64,000 nucleotides of DNA from contig JAPEUQ010000007.1 of assembly GCA_027946365.1 (NCBI GenBank), positions 124,001 to 188,000 on the forward strand, in the 5' to 3' direction. Below are positions 11,791-23,253 of the stretch, piece after piece. The position numbers and the translations under genes are program-made. Numbering within the stretch: the stretch's first letter is position 1; every line of letters starts with the position of its first letter. The stretch comes from Kalmusia sp. IMI 367209. Its lineage: Eukaryota; Ascomycota; Dothideomycetes; Pleosporales; Didymosphaeriaceae. The notes beneath the pieces are model-generated. The model was not told the origin of the DNA, searched no databases, and saw only the letters and a list, made by a program, of their open reading frames with translations.

Positions 11791-12777
11791 GGCGGGCGGG
11801 CGGCGTGTTTGGAGACGACGGGCAGGGGTGAAGGAGGGGGTTCACGATGCTGTCTAGCACATGGCTCTGCACGCAAGCAGCTTGGAAAAAGGCGAATGTA
11901 GGGTAGCCTTCGCAGGCAGACTCAGGCGGTATGAATTGGTCGCATCCGACCATGCGCAAAGGAGCTGACAGACGTCGAGTCTGGATGTAACTTGGCGGGG
12001 CCTACACGCAGGGTACACGCCGCGCTCCGGTGTGAAGGATGATGACGCAGCGGCGTGGGGAGGATGCAACCGCGCAACAAAGCGCTGGTCCGCCGGCTTC
12101 CCTTTTATCGTCGCTCAGTGTCGCTCAGTGACCGCTTGTATGTCCGCTTCGCCGCTGCTCGTTGCCGACACGTGGAGCATGCGAACCACGGCCAGGACGT
12201 CAGGATAATTGCCGTGGGCACTCACCCACGCTGCTGCAGCTCCGGCCCTGTCTGATGAGGGCACAATCTGGATGCCGCCCAAACACTTCCGTCGCACGGC
12301 TGCCGTCGGTGCTCGTGCTCGTGCTCGGCAGAACATTTCAGGTATCATAGCCGGCGAATCACGCTGCTCCCGTATAGGTTGGCTTGTCAGAGAACCAAAG
12401 GGTTTGGCACATGAGTTACAAGAGTTTGGTCAACTGGCATTGTTCTCCCGATATTCTACCTTGGCCTAGTTATCTAAATACACATGCATGACGTTGCGTT
12501 GCCTACCAAAAGCCAAGTCACTAAACGTCGTCTTATATACTCGTGGCTAAAGACCAGTCTCTGTCCAAACTTCAAAAAGCACTATGCACCAACGACTTGG
12601 TAGAACATCGAATTTTTCCATGCTGCTCCCGAGTGTCCCTCGCAAGCTGCACAAGGCTCTGCACAGCATTCGCAGGAAAAAACCAACGTCAACAACAATT
12701 GTACAATCCGAAACGCCGTAATGCCAGATGCGAGTCCATCTTCTGCGAAAATAGTCGTACAGCGCCAGACCATTGGT
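11791..12777. other. Intergenic, 1.0 kb
   Basis: Upstream of the PKA gene and downstream of VMA11. Pyrimidine/purine-rich stretches lie near the PKA start, as expected for a fungal promoter and leader. No gene is supported. Confidence 0.55.
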
Positions 12778-13562
12778 TTAGCCCGTTCCGCGCGTGTTGA
12801 GGATGAGGGCAACGATAAGTCTGCGAGGTGTCAGTAGATTGTTTGGCCCATTGTCTCACTTGACAAACCCACCCGTAAAGTCCAAGCACTTCGGCGAAAA
12901 TGAGAATGAGGACCATGCCGACAAAGATCCTCGACTGGCGCATGTATGCACGCACGCCCTGCTTGGGTCAGCTTTGAATCCCATGACCAAGTCCATTATA
13001 CGCACCACATCCCCAACGATGCCAATAGCATAGCCCGCCGCCAGTCCGGGTAGTCCTACCGACAAACCCGCTGCCATGTGCATGATTCCGTTATATAGCG
13101 AGTAGTTTTTGTCGGGCGGCGGCCGTATGTCACTCGCGATGAGGACTGATATTACGAGAGAGTATACAGCTAAGATACCGGACATGACGACAGGTATCAG
13201 GCACTGGACCGGTAAGCCAAAGCTGCGAATCGGTAGCAGGGCAGTATACCTTCATGATCAAATCTGGCCTGTATGTGCCCACGCCCGCAATACCAATGCC
13301 TGACTTCGCCGTACCATAGGCAGCTCCCATGCCTGTTGTCTGTTAGCTCCGCCGCATGCCGATGCCCGTTCCAAGCTACGCACATCCAAATATCATCTAT
13401 AGACAGTGAGCAGTCAATTCAACAGCTATATTAGTAGACTGGAACTTACGGCGAAGGCGATCCCGCTCTGTGGGCTGTTAGCTGCGGACGACACATGTGG
13501 GCAGGGAAATGACGTACCATGCCCAAGAACGGCGCAAAGCTCGGGGTGAGGGGGTTATCCAT
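12778..13562 (-). CDS. VMA11: V-type ATPase proteolipid subunit c'
   Basis: 161-aa proteolipid of the V0 ring, which carries protons across the vacuolar membrane. Seven exons: 13562-13518, 13467-13450, 13396-13384, 13332-13250, 13203-13006, 12958-12873 and 12820-12778; two are micro-exons of 18 and 13 nt. Spliced, the start reads [15 protein letters not shown] then [20 protein letters not shown], followed by four hydrophobic helices. The proton-carrying Glu lies in [13 protein letters not shown]. The c' type, rather than c (VMA3), is supported by [15 protein letters not shown], by [13 protein letters not shown] and by the ending ALILNTRG. The c' subunit is specific to fungi. The donor of intron 5 has an overlapping alternative 3 nt upstream; I used GTGCGT because it keeps DVGVR. 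Confidence 0.95.
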
Positions 13563-14154
13563 CTTGTCTTGCGACTCGTAGCTATCTTCGAGTTATGGCA
13601 GGCTGGCGTCAAGGTGCAGGAGCTGTGATGATGGCAGGAGCTTGAGGCGACGCGGACGACATGTCCAAATGGCCCGTGATAGGCGCTTGGCAACCAACCG
13701 TGCAGCTCAACTCCACCTGTGCGATGGACCCGCGAAGACACCCTGGGCAGCTTCACGCCATTCTTCTCCACCACCGCTAGCCCTCTATCCTTTGCCTGTG
13801 AAAGTCTTATTCTTGACGCCCGAGGACTCGACACCACCCCCCCGTCCTTTGCTGGGCTCGCTGCGAGGGAGACGGTCCCCCTCCGCAAACACAACACCCT
13901 CGTTTGCTGTATCGCACACCGCGAGCCCCTTGGTTCTTGTGCGATCTACTGTCCACCGAGCTCGCTGCACGCAACAGCACGCCGTAAGCCTCTTTTCGAG
14001 TCGTCGACCGCCCACGCCCCGCCGTTACTGCGCCGCCCCTCCGCTTTGGGTCTCACGCCGCGAGAGCCTTTCGCACAAGCAACTTGAAAGGCCACTCACT
14101 GTGCATGCGAATGAGCAGTAGACGTTGACGGGACTCGCGAAGCAGGGACCCTAC
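13563..14154. promoter_or_regulatory. Divergent promoter region between VMA11 and the Rho1 GEF gene
   Basis: 592 bp separate the two start codons, which point away from each other, so the region must hold both promoters and 5' leaders. The side next to the GEF is rich in C and T on the + strand (about 13770-14060), a pattern common before fungal start codons. No specific factor site is claimed. Confidence 0.6.
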
Positions 14155-17100
14155 ATGGCCGACTACAACCACCAGCAGGGGAGGGAATATGCGCGCCCTC
14201 CGAACCACGGCCAGCCCACGGGAGCGAGAGATGCTGCTTTTGCGAACATCTTCGGGGCCAGCCCGGCCATGGCCGGCCGCTCGCAGACAATGACTTCGTC
14301 GACGCCCATGAGACAGCCAGATCGTGCCGCGACCATGTCCTCGCAGACGGCCGACATGATGCAGCGCGCCCCCCCATTGCGACAGCCAATAAATGGCTAT
14401 GATCGGCGTCCACCAGCGCAGTACGACCAGCGGTCCCCTAACAATTACGACCAACAGCGCCCTCAGTACGATCAGCCACCAGACAGTTTCAACCGCGGCC
14501 CTCCGAATGGCTATCCACCAAACCAGAGAATGCCAGACGGGGCATCTGCTTCCCAAGCCCAGCGCCAGCCCCAACCGCAATATCTACCCCGACCGCTTCG
14601 TCCAGAGCGTCAGCCATATGGGCAACCCCAACGCTTCGATTCACGGCCGCCGCCGCAGGGGCAGCCACTGTTCAACAAGCCCATTCCGCAACGATTCGGC
14701 CCCGGTCCTGGTCCAGCCATGAACAATGACCCGTACCGCTCGCAGTCTATGGCTGCCGCTACTCCTCGACCTCAATTCAATGCACCAGGTCCAGGCCATA
14801 TGTCGCCAGCAAACACTTTTCGGCAGCAGCCTTACATGAACCACATGGCGCGAACAACTGCCCAAGGTCGCGTGGTGCCCGAGCGCCCAGACGAGCGCAC
14901 CATGTCCATGACGTCCTACTCCAGGGATCCTGAGTATGCACAAACTATGAGCGGCCGGGTGATACCTAGCAGGAGAAGAGAATCAGGGGGCACAGAGATC
15001 TTGCCTTTACTTGAGCAAAAAGGGCCTGGGTCTTCACCACCACCAGTGAATGCTGGGCCAGGGAGTAAGACAAGGAATACAAGCCAAGGCAGTATACCTC
15101 AGATCCGTACCATGTCTATGGCTTCTACGGTTGTGGCACCATCGGAACGTACTGAGACAATGAGCTCTTCAATGACGCGGCCCAGCTCTACCCAGACCAT
15201 GACCAGCAATAATCGGGCTTCTTCACAGTCACAGCAAGGCCAGGCAATAATTACCGCCCAGCGTCGTGCTCCTCTTGTCTACCCGGCTCTTCTTTCCCGG
15301 GTGGCAGAAGTGTTCAAAGATCGCATCCCATTGACCGAGAAAGAGAAGGATGGGCTGGTATATAATAACGCATTTACAGGAGCAGAAGCTGTTGATCTCA
15401 TAGCTTACATTATCAAGACTACAGATCGAAACCTCGCCCTACTCTTAGGACGCTCTCTCGACGCGCAGAAGTTTTTCCACGATGTCACCTATGCTCATAG
15501 GCTCCGCGATTCGACCAACGAAATATATCAGTTCCGGGAAGCCATGATCGAAGAGTCGGCAGAAGTCAATGGTGTCTTCACTCTCCTGACAGAATGCTAT
15601 TCCCCAACTTGCACCCGCGATCGTCTTTGCTACTCAATAGCATGCCCACGCCGGTTGGAGCAACAGGCTCGGTTGAATATGCGACCAACTGGTGGTCTCA
15701 AGAAAGAAACATCTCGTGCTAGTCTGCACGAGGACTTGGATCAAGAAGAGCAGAAATTGTGGATCAACACTGTTTCCAAGGAAGTCGCTGAGAGCGTATC
15801 TGACAAAGAGAAAAAACGCCAAGAGGTCATCTCAGAATTGATGTATACTGAGCGTGATTTTGTGAAGGATCTGGAGTACCTTAGAGACTTCTGGATGAAG
15901 CCTCTTCGAAACCCTGCAACGTCGCCGATTCCTGAACATAGGAGGGAGAAATTTGTGCGGACAGTGTTCTCGAATTGTCAAGAGGTCTACATGGTCAACT
16001 CTAGGCTAGCAGAAAATCTTACTCGGAGGCAACAGCAAGATCCTGTGGTTTATGCGGTCGGCGATATCTTCCTGGAGTTTGTGCCCCACTTCGCCCCTTT
16101 CATCAAATATGGTGCAAACCAGCTGTTCGGTAAGTACGAGTTCGAGCATGAGAAGCGCACCAACGTTCACTTTACGAAGTTTGTGGATGAGGTCGAACGA
16201 ATGAAAGAGTCGAGGAAGCTAGAGCTCAATGGTTACCTAACAAAGCCAACAACAAGATTGGCGAGGTATCCCTTACTCCTGGAGAACATTCAAAAGTATA
16301 CAGCCGACGACAACCCGGATAAGCAAGATATACCAAAGGCCATCAAAATGATCAAGGATACACTCTCCAAGGTCAATATCGAGTCCGGGAAGGCCGAGAA
16401 CCACTTCAACCTGATGCAGCTTAATCGTGACCTCAAATTCCGACCTGGAGAATTCGTCGACCTGAAGCTGACCGACGAAAATCGACAATTGGTATTTAAG
16501 GGCACCCTGAAGAAGACCCCAACTGAGCAAACGGGAGACATTACATGCTACCTTTTCGATCATGCCGTACTGCTGGTCCGCGTGAAAGTCGTCAACAAGC
16601 GCGAGGAGCAAAAGGTTTACAAGAAGCCGATTCCGCTCGAGCTTCTAGTCATCGGTCAAATGGATGAGGTCATTCCTAAGATGGGCATCGCGAAGCGGCC
16701 TTCTGCCAACCTGATGGGTGCCAAGGCGATTGCTGCAGCAACACCAAAAGGTGATGCCGCGAAACAGCAAGGCTATCCTATCACCTTTAAACATCTTGGG
16801 AAAGGTGGTTACGAGCTTACTCTGTACGCAAGTACACAAATATCCCAGCAAAAGTGGATGGAACACATCGATTCGCAGCAACGAAACTTGAGGGATCGTA
16901 GCAACATTTTCACTCGGACCATCCTTAACGAAGGCTTCTTCACTGCTGCTATCAGAGTCACTTGCGCTGTACCGCTAGGTAAGTTTACACATTACCGTGA
17001 CCAACTGTTGCTAACTTTGTCTAGATGGTGGCCGAAAGCTTGCCTTTGGTACCGATGCTGGCGTCTTTGTTACTGATCGCAAGCCGAAAGATGCATCACA

Positions 17101-18052
17101 CAGACCGCGACGTGTACTTGACTGCAAGGCCGTTACTCAAATCGATGTTCTTGAGCAACATCAGATTGTCTTGGTGCTATCCGATAAGACTCTCTTCTCA
17201 TATGCATTGGAAGCGCTAGATCCCGATGAGAATCAAGCGATTGTCAAGCGACCAAGGAAGATTTGTCACGCTAATTTCTTCAAGTCCGGTATCTGCCTGG
17301 GCCAGCAGCTCGTCGCGTCAGTCAAGACATCGACCTTGTCGACAACGATCAAGGTTTTTGAACCTAAGGAGAACATGGCCAACAAGTCGAGGAAGTCTGG
17401 CTTTGCAAAAATGCTCTCCACCGGACAGGACCAACTCAAGCCATACAAGGAATTTTACATTCCAACGGAATCTACATCCATACACTTCCTTCGCTCCAAA
17501 CTCTGCGTTGGATGTGCACGCGGTTTTGAGGTGGTCAGTCTCGAAACACTCGAGACGCAGTCTTTGTTGGATCAGGCGGACACCTCCCTCGATTTCGTTG
17601 TGCGGAAAGAGAACATCAAGCCGATTCACATCGAACGCTTGGCGAGCGAATTCCTGCTCTGCTACACGGATTACTCATTCTTTGTCAACAGGAATGGGTG
17701 GCGCGCAAGACCGGACTGGAGGATCACTTGGGAGGGCACACCGCAAGCCTTTGCTATCTTTCACCCTTATATTCTTGCTTTTGAGCCAAGTTTCATTGAA
17801 ATTCGGCATATGGAGAGCGGAGCTCTTGTCCATATTGTCACAGCAAAGAATATCAGGTGGCTACATACATCTACAAGAGAAGTACGTCAACTGGGTTCTG
17901 ATCCACCTGCGAACTCTGCTAACCCAGCACAGATTCTATATGCTTACGAAGACGAATTGGGCAACGACGTCATTACAAGCCTGGACTTTTGGCAGACGGC
18001 ACCAGGACACAAGCAAGCTATTGAGAACAACCGCTATCAAGAGAAGAACTGA
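14155..18052 (+). CDS. ROM2: Rho1 guanine nucleotide exchange factor (DEP-DH-PH-CNH)
   Basis: 1283-aa exchange factor of the Rom1/Rom2 type, which loads GTP on Rho1 at the plasma membrane to drive cell wall synthesis and the cell integrity MAPK pathway. Two exons: 14155-16978 and 17025-18052. Order of parts: Pro/Gln-rich disordered start (residues 1-370), DEP domain about 377-463 (YPALLSRVAEVFKDRIPL), DH domain about 553-745 (ELMYTERDFVKDLEYL), PH domain about 765-912, and a citron-homology (CNH) domain to the end, restored across the intron at PLDGGRKLAFGTDAG. I chose MADYNHQQG as start; an in-frame Met ten codons earlier lies in a weaker context. The layout and length match fungal Rom2 proteins. 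Confidence 0.92.
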
Positions 18053-18953
18053 GGATACCGATCGTGTTCCAAACAAATCTCCTTTCTCGAGCAGGTAACT
18101 CGGGTCGCGGACAGCTCCGTTGTCGGCAGCCAGCTACCTTACAACGAAGGGCTGGCGCCAGCTCGACCCGATCGTCTAGTAGCCTTCAAACGCCGCCGAC
18201 ATTTCCGTCACCTCGACTGCGCCTGTCATTGCCACTATCAACTCTTTATGGACAATTGCAGCTTCTCATTGCATGGGTCGGCTCAGCATAAAGGCGTGTA
18301 GATCGGCGTTGAACTTCTTGACATTTTTGCCCAGGAATTTAGCGGGCCCTTGTATTATACTTCTTTCTTGGCTAGGCTTGAGCTAGTGCTCACAACGGGC
18401 GGAGAAGGTGTGGTGTGAGGTATGGCTAGGACAAAGTAATCGGGGGGCAATAGACGAGATAAGGCGATGCAATAGTGTCGAATATGTTGATGGTAATGGA
18501 GAAGCCTATCATCTTCAGAACTTGCTCAATAAAGAAGTCCGTGTCTTCAGTGTCTTGTTCGATGCTGACGGTAGAATGCAGAGATGAGTGCAGTGGGTAA
18601 GCGTAAGCATTACCCATCTAGGGTACCAGTCATCAATTCGTTTAGGTAAGAAAGAGGGCAGTATAACTGAGCTCCTCACGTCCACTTCGAAAGACTCATG
18701 AGCGTCTTAGCTTAAGTTTGACGTACCCCGCACCCTTTTGGCTCTAATGACGCACGGATAAGGATTTCCATACCCATTCCTCCCACTACACATATCCGGT
18801 CTCCTCTCATGTCACTAAATTCTTGTGCTTCCCACCCACCCTGAACAAGACAAACACAGCTCCGTACACTGATACCCTACACACTGTCAAGATCAATCAC
18901 TATACTAGCTCTTCGCATCACGCTCTTTTAACAAACCGTCTATTACCTTTACG
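18053..18953. other. Intergenic, 0.9 kb
   Basis: 3' flank of the Rho1 GEF gene and promoter of the next gene. No supported coding sequence. Confidence 0.6.
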
Positions 18954-19883
18954 ATGGCACCAGGTGTCCTCTGGGTCTCATCGCATATCTCGCCTCCGTC
19001 GCAGGTCCCCTCCGGCGTCGACATTCTCACGTCAGGCAAGTTTTGCAATTGGTATGAGAACACGCATATTCAAGAAGTCACGGCGCTGCCGGGCGTACCG
19101 AGGGCAGCGCGGTATGAAGCTAGTGCGTCTATTCAGAGCCCATATCCCAACCTCTCTGACTTGTGTGTGTACACACACATGCTCGGCAGGGGGAAACAAG
19201 TATGAATTAGTCAAATTGCTGATTAGGTCAATATAGTTGAACGTCAACCTGACATGCAAGGTTGGTCGGCGGAGGCGCCGTGGTTGACGGTATATGAAAT
19301 GCCGGATATAGGCTATCGGTGAGTCTGAGATGGGTTGTAGGATTGGGTTGTTGAAATTGTTGAGTGATGTGTTTGTACAGGTTGACAGAGGAGTTTCGTG
19401 GATTAGATGGGCAGAGTAGGCCCAGCGAAGAATTATTGAAGGGGGTATTTGAGCAGGCAAGGTTTGATACACGGTTTTATGAGGATGTTGACGTTGCGTC
19501 ATCTTCAGATGGTAAGTCTGTTGTCCCTATCCCTTGCTATCAATTGATACAAGTAAGATTTTGGGATCGGGGTTGACATGCTGGTAGGACTAGCGAAGTT
19601 TATCGTTTCGTGGAGCTCAAACTCCGCAGCTGAGGTTGATATCAACACCTTGAAGCAAATTGAGGGATTCAAGCGTGTGCGGAGATTCAAAGTTGTTAGC
19701 GGGACTACATTGGATCGATTCGTGAGGAGCAATGCGGTGATCAGGAGTGGACTGGCGCTAATTGAGTTCGGGGGAGAGGAGCTGCCGGTTGAAAGGGTGA
19801 GCGAGGTGATGGGGAAGAATAAAGATGGAGAGGAGGTTGGGTGGTATCGTTTGAAAAGAGTGTACAATGAGAAAAATAAGTAA
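18954..19883 (+). CDS. Small EthD-like (dimeric alpha/beta barrel type) protein
   Basis: 225 aa after joining 18954-19122, 19237-19318, 19381-19511 and 19588-19883; every join keeps phase. The first exon reads GVLWVSSHISPP and then FCNWYENTHIQEVTALPGVP, ending at AARYEA. This is the typical first strand and helix of fungal EthD/dimeric alpha-beta barrel proteins, which often act in or near secondary metabolism or detoxification. The second part (APWLTVYEMPDIGYR, EEFRGLDGQ) fits the same family. Intron 1 (114 nt) holds an alternating GT/AC stretch. The acceptor ATATAG was preferred over GATTAG, 8 nt upstream, because the latter brings a stop. Catalytic role unknown; the family call is by pattern only. 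Confidence 0.72.
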
Positions 19884-20058
19884 TAGCAAAGATTAATAGA
19901 GTTGAAAAGACCTGTATCAAATGTAGAACGTGATTTTATACCGTGTTTCCAAGCAGATGTTGCCCTTTTTATTTTTCTCATACAATGGGTTTCTTCTCTT
20001 TTATCGTACCATCGGGTAACCCATGGCCTCAGATTCTCTTGCGCCTTCTGCTACTGGA

Positions 20059-20643
20059 TCAAACATTGCTTTGCTGCTCAGGCTCCCATGTCGCAATCCA
20101 AGCAGCGCCAAAAATCAGTAACCACATAGCCAGCCATGCACCGCCCAGCCCACCACCATTGAGTCCAAAGAAGGCTCCGATAAAGATACCCACGTGGATG
20201 ATAGCCATCACAAACAAAAATGCGTCGAAATGCCATCGACCCTAAATCACGTCAAACGACGATCACAATACTCAGCCACCAGAGGAAAGACTCACCACTC
20301 GCAACCCCAAAACCTTCCTATACCCCTGCGCCTCGCCAATCTTCGCCAGACACCACGCAATGAAAAAGAAGCCTATGATGGAAAGTATGATAGCGATGAT
20401 GAGGCCCACGATCTGGGCGCGGACAGCGGACCAGACGATGTCGAAGATGCTGATGGCAGTGCGCAGGCCAAGCACCGTGAGCATGCAGATGCGACGCGCG
20501 AGCACGACTTTGTCGGATGTGCGCAGACTGAAGGAATGTAGGCTGAATGACCAGCAGTTACGCATGCCGGGGCAGTTGCGGTCTTTCCATGACTGCTGGC
20601 GTGGGGGAAGGTCCTGCGGGAAGGCTGATTGCTGGGCGGCCAT
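20059..20643 (-). CDS. Four-helix membrane protein, MARVEL-like
   Basis: 176 aa from exons 20643-20296 and 20241-20059. The start is soluble and polar (MAAQQSAFPQDLPPRQQSW) with CPGMRNCW, followed by four hydrophobic segments: about LTVLGLRTAISIFDIVW, IVGLIIAIILSIIGFFFIAW, DAFLFVMAIIHVGIFIGAFF and GAWLAMWLLIFGAAWIATW. Cytosolic N-terminus, four TMs and a short tail are the layout of fungal MARVEL-type proteins, but I see no diagnostic motif. The intron falls between TM2 and TM3. Function unknown. Confidence 0.72.
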
Positions 20644-21405
20644 GGTTACTGCTCTGTCGGAGGAAGGGTGAATGGATGTGCAATGCGAAAGATGACTACG
20701 CAGATATCACTCTTGGGATGAAGTTGTCTAATATGTGTGCTTGCAAGCTTCAGGCAGGACGTTAGGCAACGGTTCGGAATGACACGAGGCTGTTTGAGAT
20801 GCATTCTTGGAGGTTTAGCAGCCAATCAGGGCCGACCGGGGCTGAAATGCCGCCCCATCCCAATTTCGAAGGCTCGTTTATGAATCCTTCGTGTGGCTGT
20901 GACCTTAGGCATGCTACTATTCGAAGTGTTATATCTTTGTTGACCTTTTCTTGCAATCATCTGTCGTATTAACAGTGCGCAACCCTCATTTCCTACATGT
21001 GTAGTGTCGTGAGAGCGGCTCGGAGGCGGATGTTCTGTGCACCTAGCGGGCTGCGGCCATTTTGTATCTACCGCGGCCAAGCTATTCCTGATTGAGGGGG
21101 GTTTGTTGATGCAATCCCACTAGTAGAGTGAGATTGTCCAATTCGGTGGTAGATTGTTTAAGGCCATGTGCGTCAGGAAGCGTGTATATGTAAGCCTCCG
21201 GCGCTGATTGGCACCTTCCATTGATAATCACCATATGGATACAGACTGCATACCAGTAATAGCATCCTCTGTTCCACACCGCACGATAGTTCTTTGTCAG
21301 CCCTCGCTATATTGGTGGATCTGAGACGCCGGCTACAGTATTTAAAGCTAGATAGTGCGCAGTCGGTGGTATCGTAGAAGTTGTCGGATCGCCCGGGAGT
21401 CTTTC
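20644..21405. other. Intergenic, 0.76 kb
   Basis: Divergent region between the four-TM protein gene (-) and the first reductase gene (+). It ends with a TATA-like TATTTAAA at 21339-21346, about 60 bp before the reductase start. Confidence 0.6.
21339..21346 (+). promoter_or_regulatory. TATA-like box of the first reductase gene
   Basis: TATTTAAA about 60 bp upstream of the Met at 21406. Spacing fits a core promoter for the longer, presequence-bearing form of the protein. Confidence 0.4.
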
Positions 21406-22793
21406 ATGCTATTGCGCGTCTCACATACCGGTATATCCCTGCGAAGATTTCAGAAACTTTCCTCGACAAGCTATAGAGCGTTCTCGACGATAACGGCCAC
21501 CATGTCCGGAAACAAAGCCGCATTTTTAGAAGAGCCGAAAGGGAAGTTCGTGGTACGAGATGCGCCGATTGAACAACCGGGTCCCGGGGAGGTTCTCGTA
21601 AAGGTAGGCCTCAGAGTTCTACCAAAGCGCAAGAGAAGATTCATAGTGAAAACAGATCCACGCCGGAGCTATCCAACCCGCTGATGAGAAGGTAGCAAAG
21701 TTGTCGATGATTCCGGTCGACTATCCTGCCATACTCGGGAGTCCAGTTGGTGGCATTGTGGAAGCGCTCGGGGAGGGAGTGAGCAAGGTTGCTGTAGGCG
21801 ACCGAATTGTGTGCGGAACCAAGATCTTCGTGCAAAAGAAGTCTAAGTATGGAGGGTTGCAGCGGTATACGCTGGTTGATGAGTCGGAAGTCATCGAAGT
21901 GAGTGTCCTGCAAAGCTGGATGTTTGCATCCTGGGGAGCAAACAGATAGTGAAAAGATCTGCGGGCTCAATACATCGACAAAGCTAATGTGCGTTCCACA
22001 TCTAGATCGGCGACACAGACTTTACGAGGGTCGTTACGCTAGGCTCTTACACCCCTCCAGGTGCCCTCTTCGGCCCGACAACACTCAACATGCACAAGCC
22101 ATCTATTCCCGCCTCACCTCTACCAGCCGGAGAGCAAGGCAAGAAGATACTTATCTGGGGGGGCTCATCTGCAATGGGATCGCTCTCTATTTCCTATGCG
22201 AAGCAAGCCGGCTACACTGTCATTAGTACCAGCTCACCACACAACTTCAGTTTACTCAAATCGCTTGGAGCCGACCATGTCTTCGATCATAGCGACCCCG
22301 CCACTGTTGAGAAGATCCGTGGACTTTTCCCTGTTGATTACTGGTTTGATACTATCTCCTTACCTGCGAGCTTGTCCACGATTCTAAAGATCCTTGCTCC
22401 GGAAGGTGGCCCAGTGACCAAGGTACGTATTATCGCAAAAATCCGGCGACTTCATCCCGGAGCAACTCCCTGGACTTGCATTTGCTGACTCCTACTTTTA
22501 ACCCGTAGGCATACATACACTTGTTACTTCCATTAGGCATGCCCGGCATGCCATCACTCCCGGAGGGTGTTACAGCGGGAATGCACAGATTTAGCACACA
22601 CGCGCCGGAAAACGTAGACTGGAAAAAGTACTTCCTATCTCGTGGCGGTTTCCTAGAGCAAGGGATCAAGAGCGGCATCATCAAGGGTGTGCCTCCGACT
22701 TTGTTAGGTGGTTTGGAAAAAGTGTCTGATGGAATTGACATGGTTCACAAGGGTGTCAGCGGAACGAAGATCGTTATTGACCCTTGGGCGTAG
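21406..22793 (+). CDS. Medium-chain (MDR) reductase, quinone/enoyl reductase type, possible mitochondrial presequence
   Basis: 380-aa NAD(P)H-dependent reductase of the zinc-less MDR class. Exons: 21406-21603, 21656-21898, 22006-22422 and 22509-22793, all in phase. The N-domain is the GroES-like fold (PGPGEVLVKIHAGAIQPADE, VDYPAILGSPVGGIVEALG). The nucleotide site is ILIWGGSSAMGS, followed by YTVISTSS. Structural zinc cysteines are missing, so reduction of quinones or enoyl compounds is more likely than alcohol oxidation. Two starts are possible: Met 21406 adds 32 residues rich in Arg and Ser with no acid (MLLRVSHTGISLRRFQK), like a mitochondrial presequence, while Met 21502 (MSGNKAAFLEEP) is the usual cytosolic start. 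A second MDR gene follows 0.5 kb downstream on the same strand. Confidence 0.88.
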
Positions 22794-23253
22794 CAAGAGC
22801 GAACGCAATAAGAGCTATTCTGACGTGCATTTCTGACGTTGTCTTCTGACGTTTCCACTTTCGCAACAGGTTCTGACATCTTGCAAGGCAATGTGTATCG
22901 GTAGTGAGCGGCTGCTACAGGTGTTTGTCAGCGCCATATTTCCTAAGCGAATCGGTGGAATTCCACTGGGAACTCCACCCGGTGAATGACTAAGTTTTTG
23001 CGAATTGGCCTGCAACATCGATTCGACGACGTCCGATTTTCCGAGAGCCATACACGGCGCTTATCTGTATGCGGCAACATGATACCATACTTATGGAGTG
23101 ATAAATCAATTCATTGGTCCAATGCATGGAGAAACGGAGTTGCGCTCGACTAGTCTAATCGCATTACACTCCTGTCATATAAATACTACAGCCTCACACT
23201 CCACAAGTGAGCATCACTTAGGATTGATACTGCCAATCATACATATTTTGATC
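22794..23253. other. Intergenic with TATA box
   Basis: 460 bp between the two reductase genes. TATAAATA at 23178-23185 lies about 70 bp before the next start codon and is the only motif I would name. Confidence 0.6.
23178..23185 (+). promoter_or_regulatory. TATA box of the second reductase gene
   Basis: TATAAATA, 69-76 bp upstream of the start at 23254; a good match to the core TATA consensus at a usual fungal distance. Confidence 0.5.
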
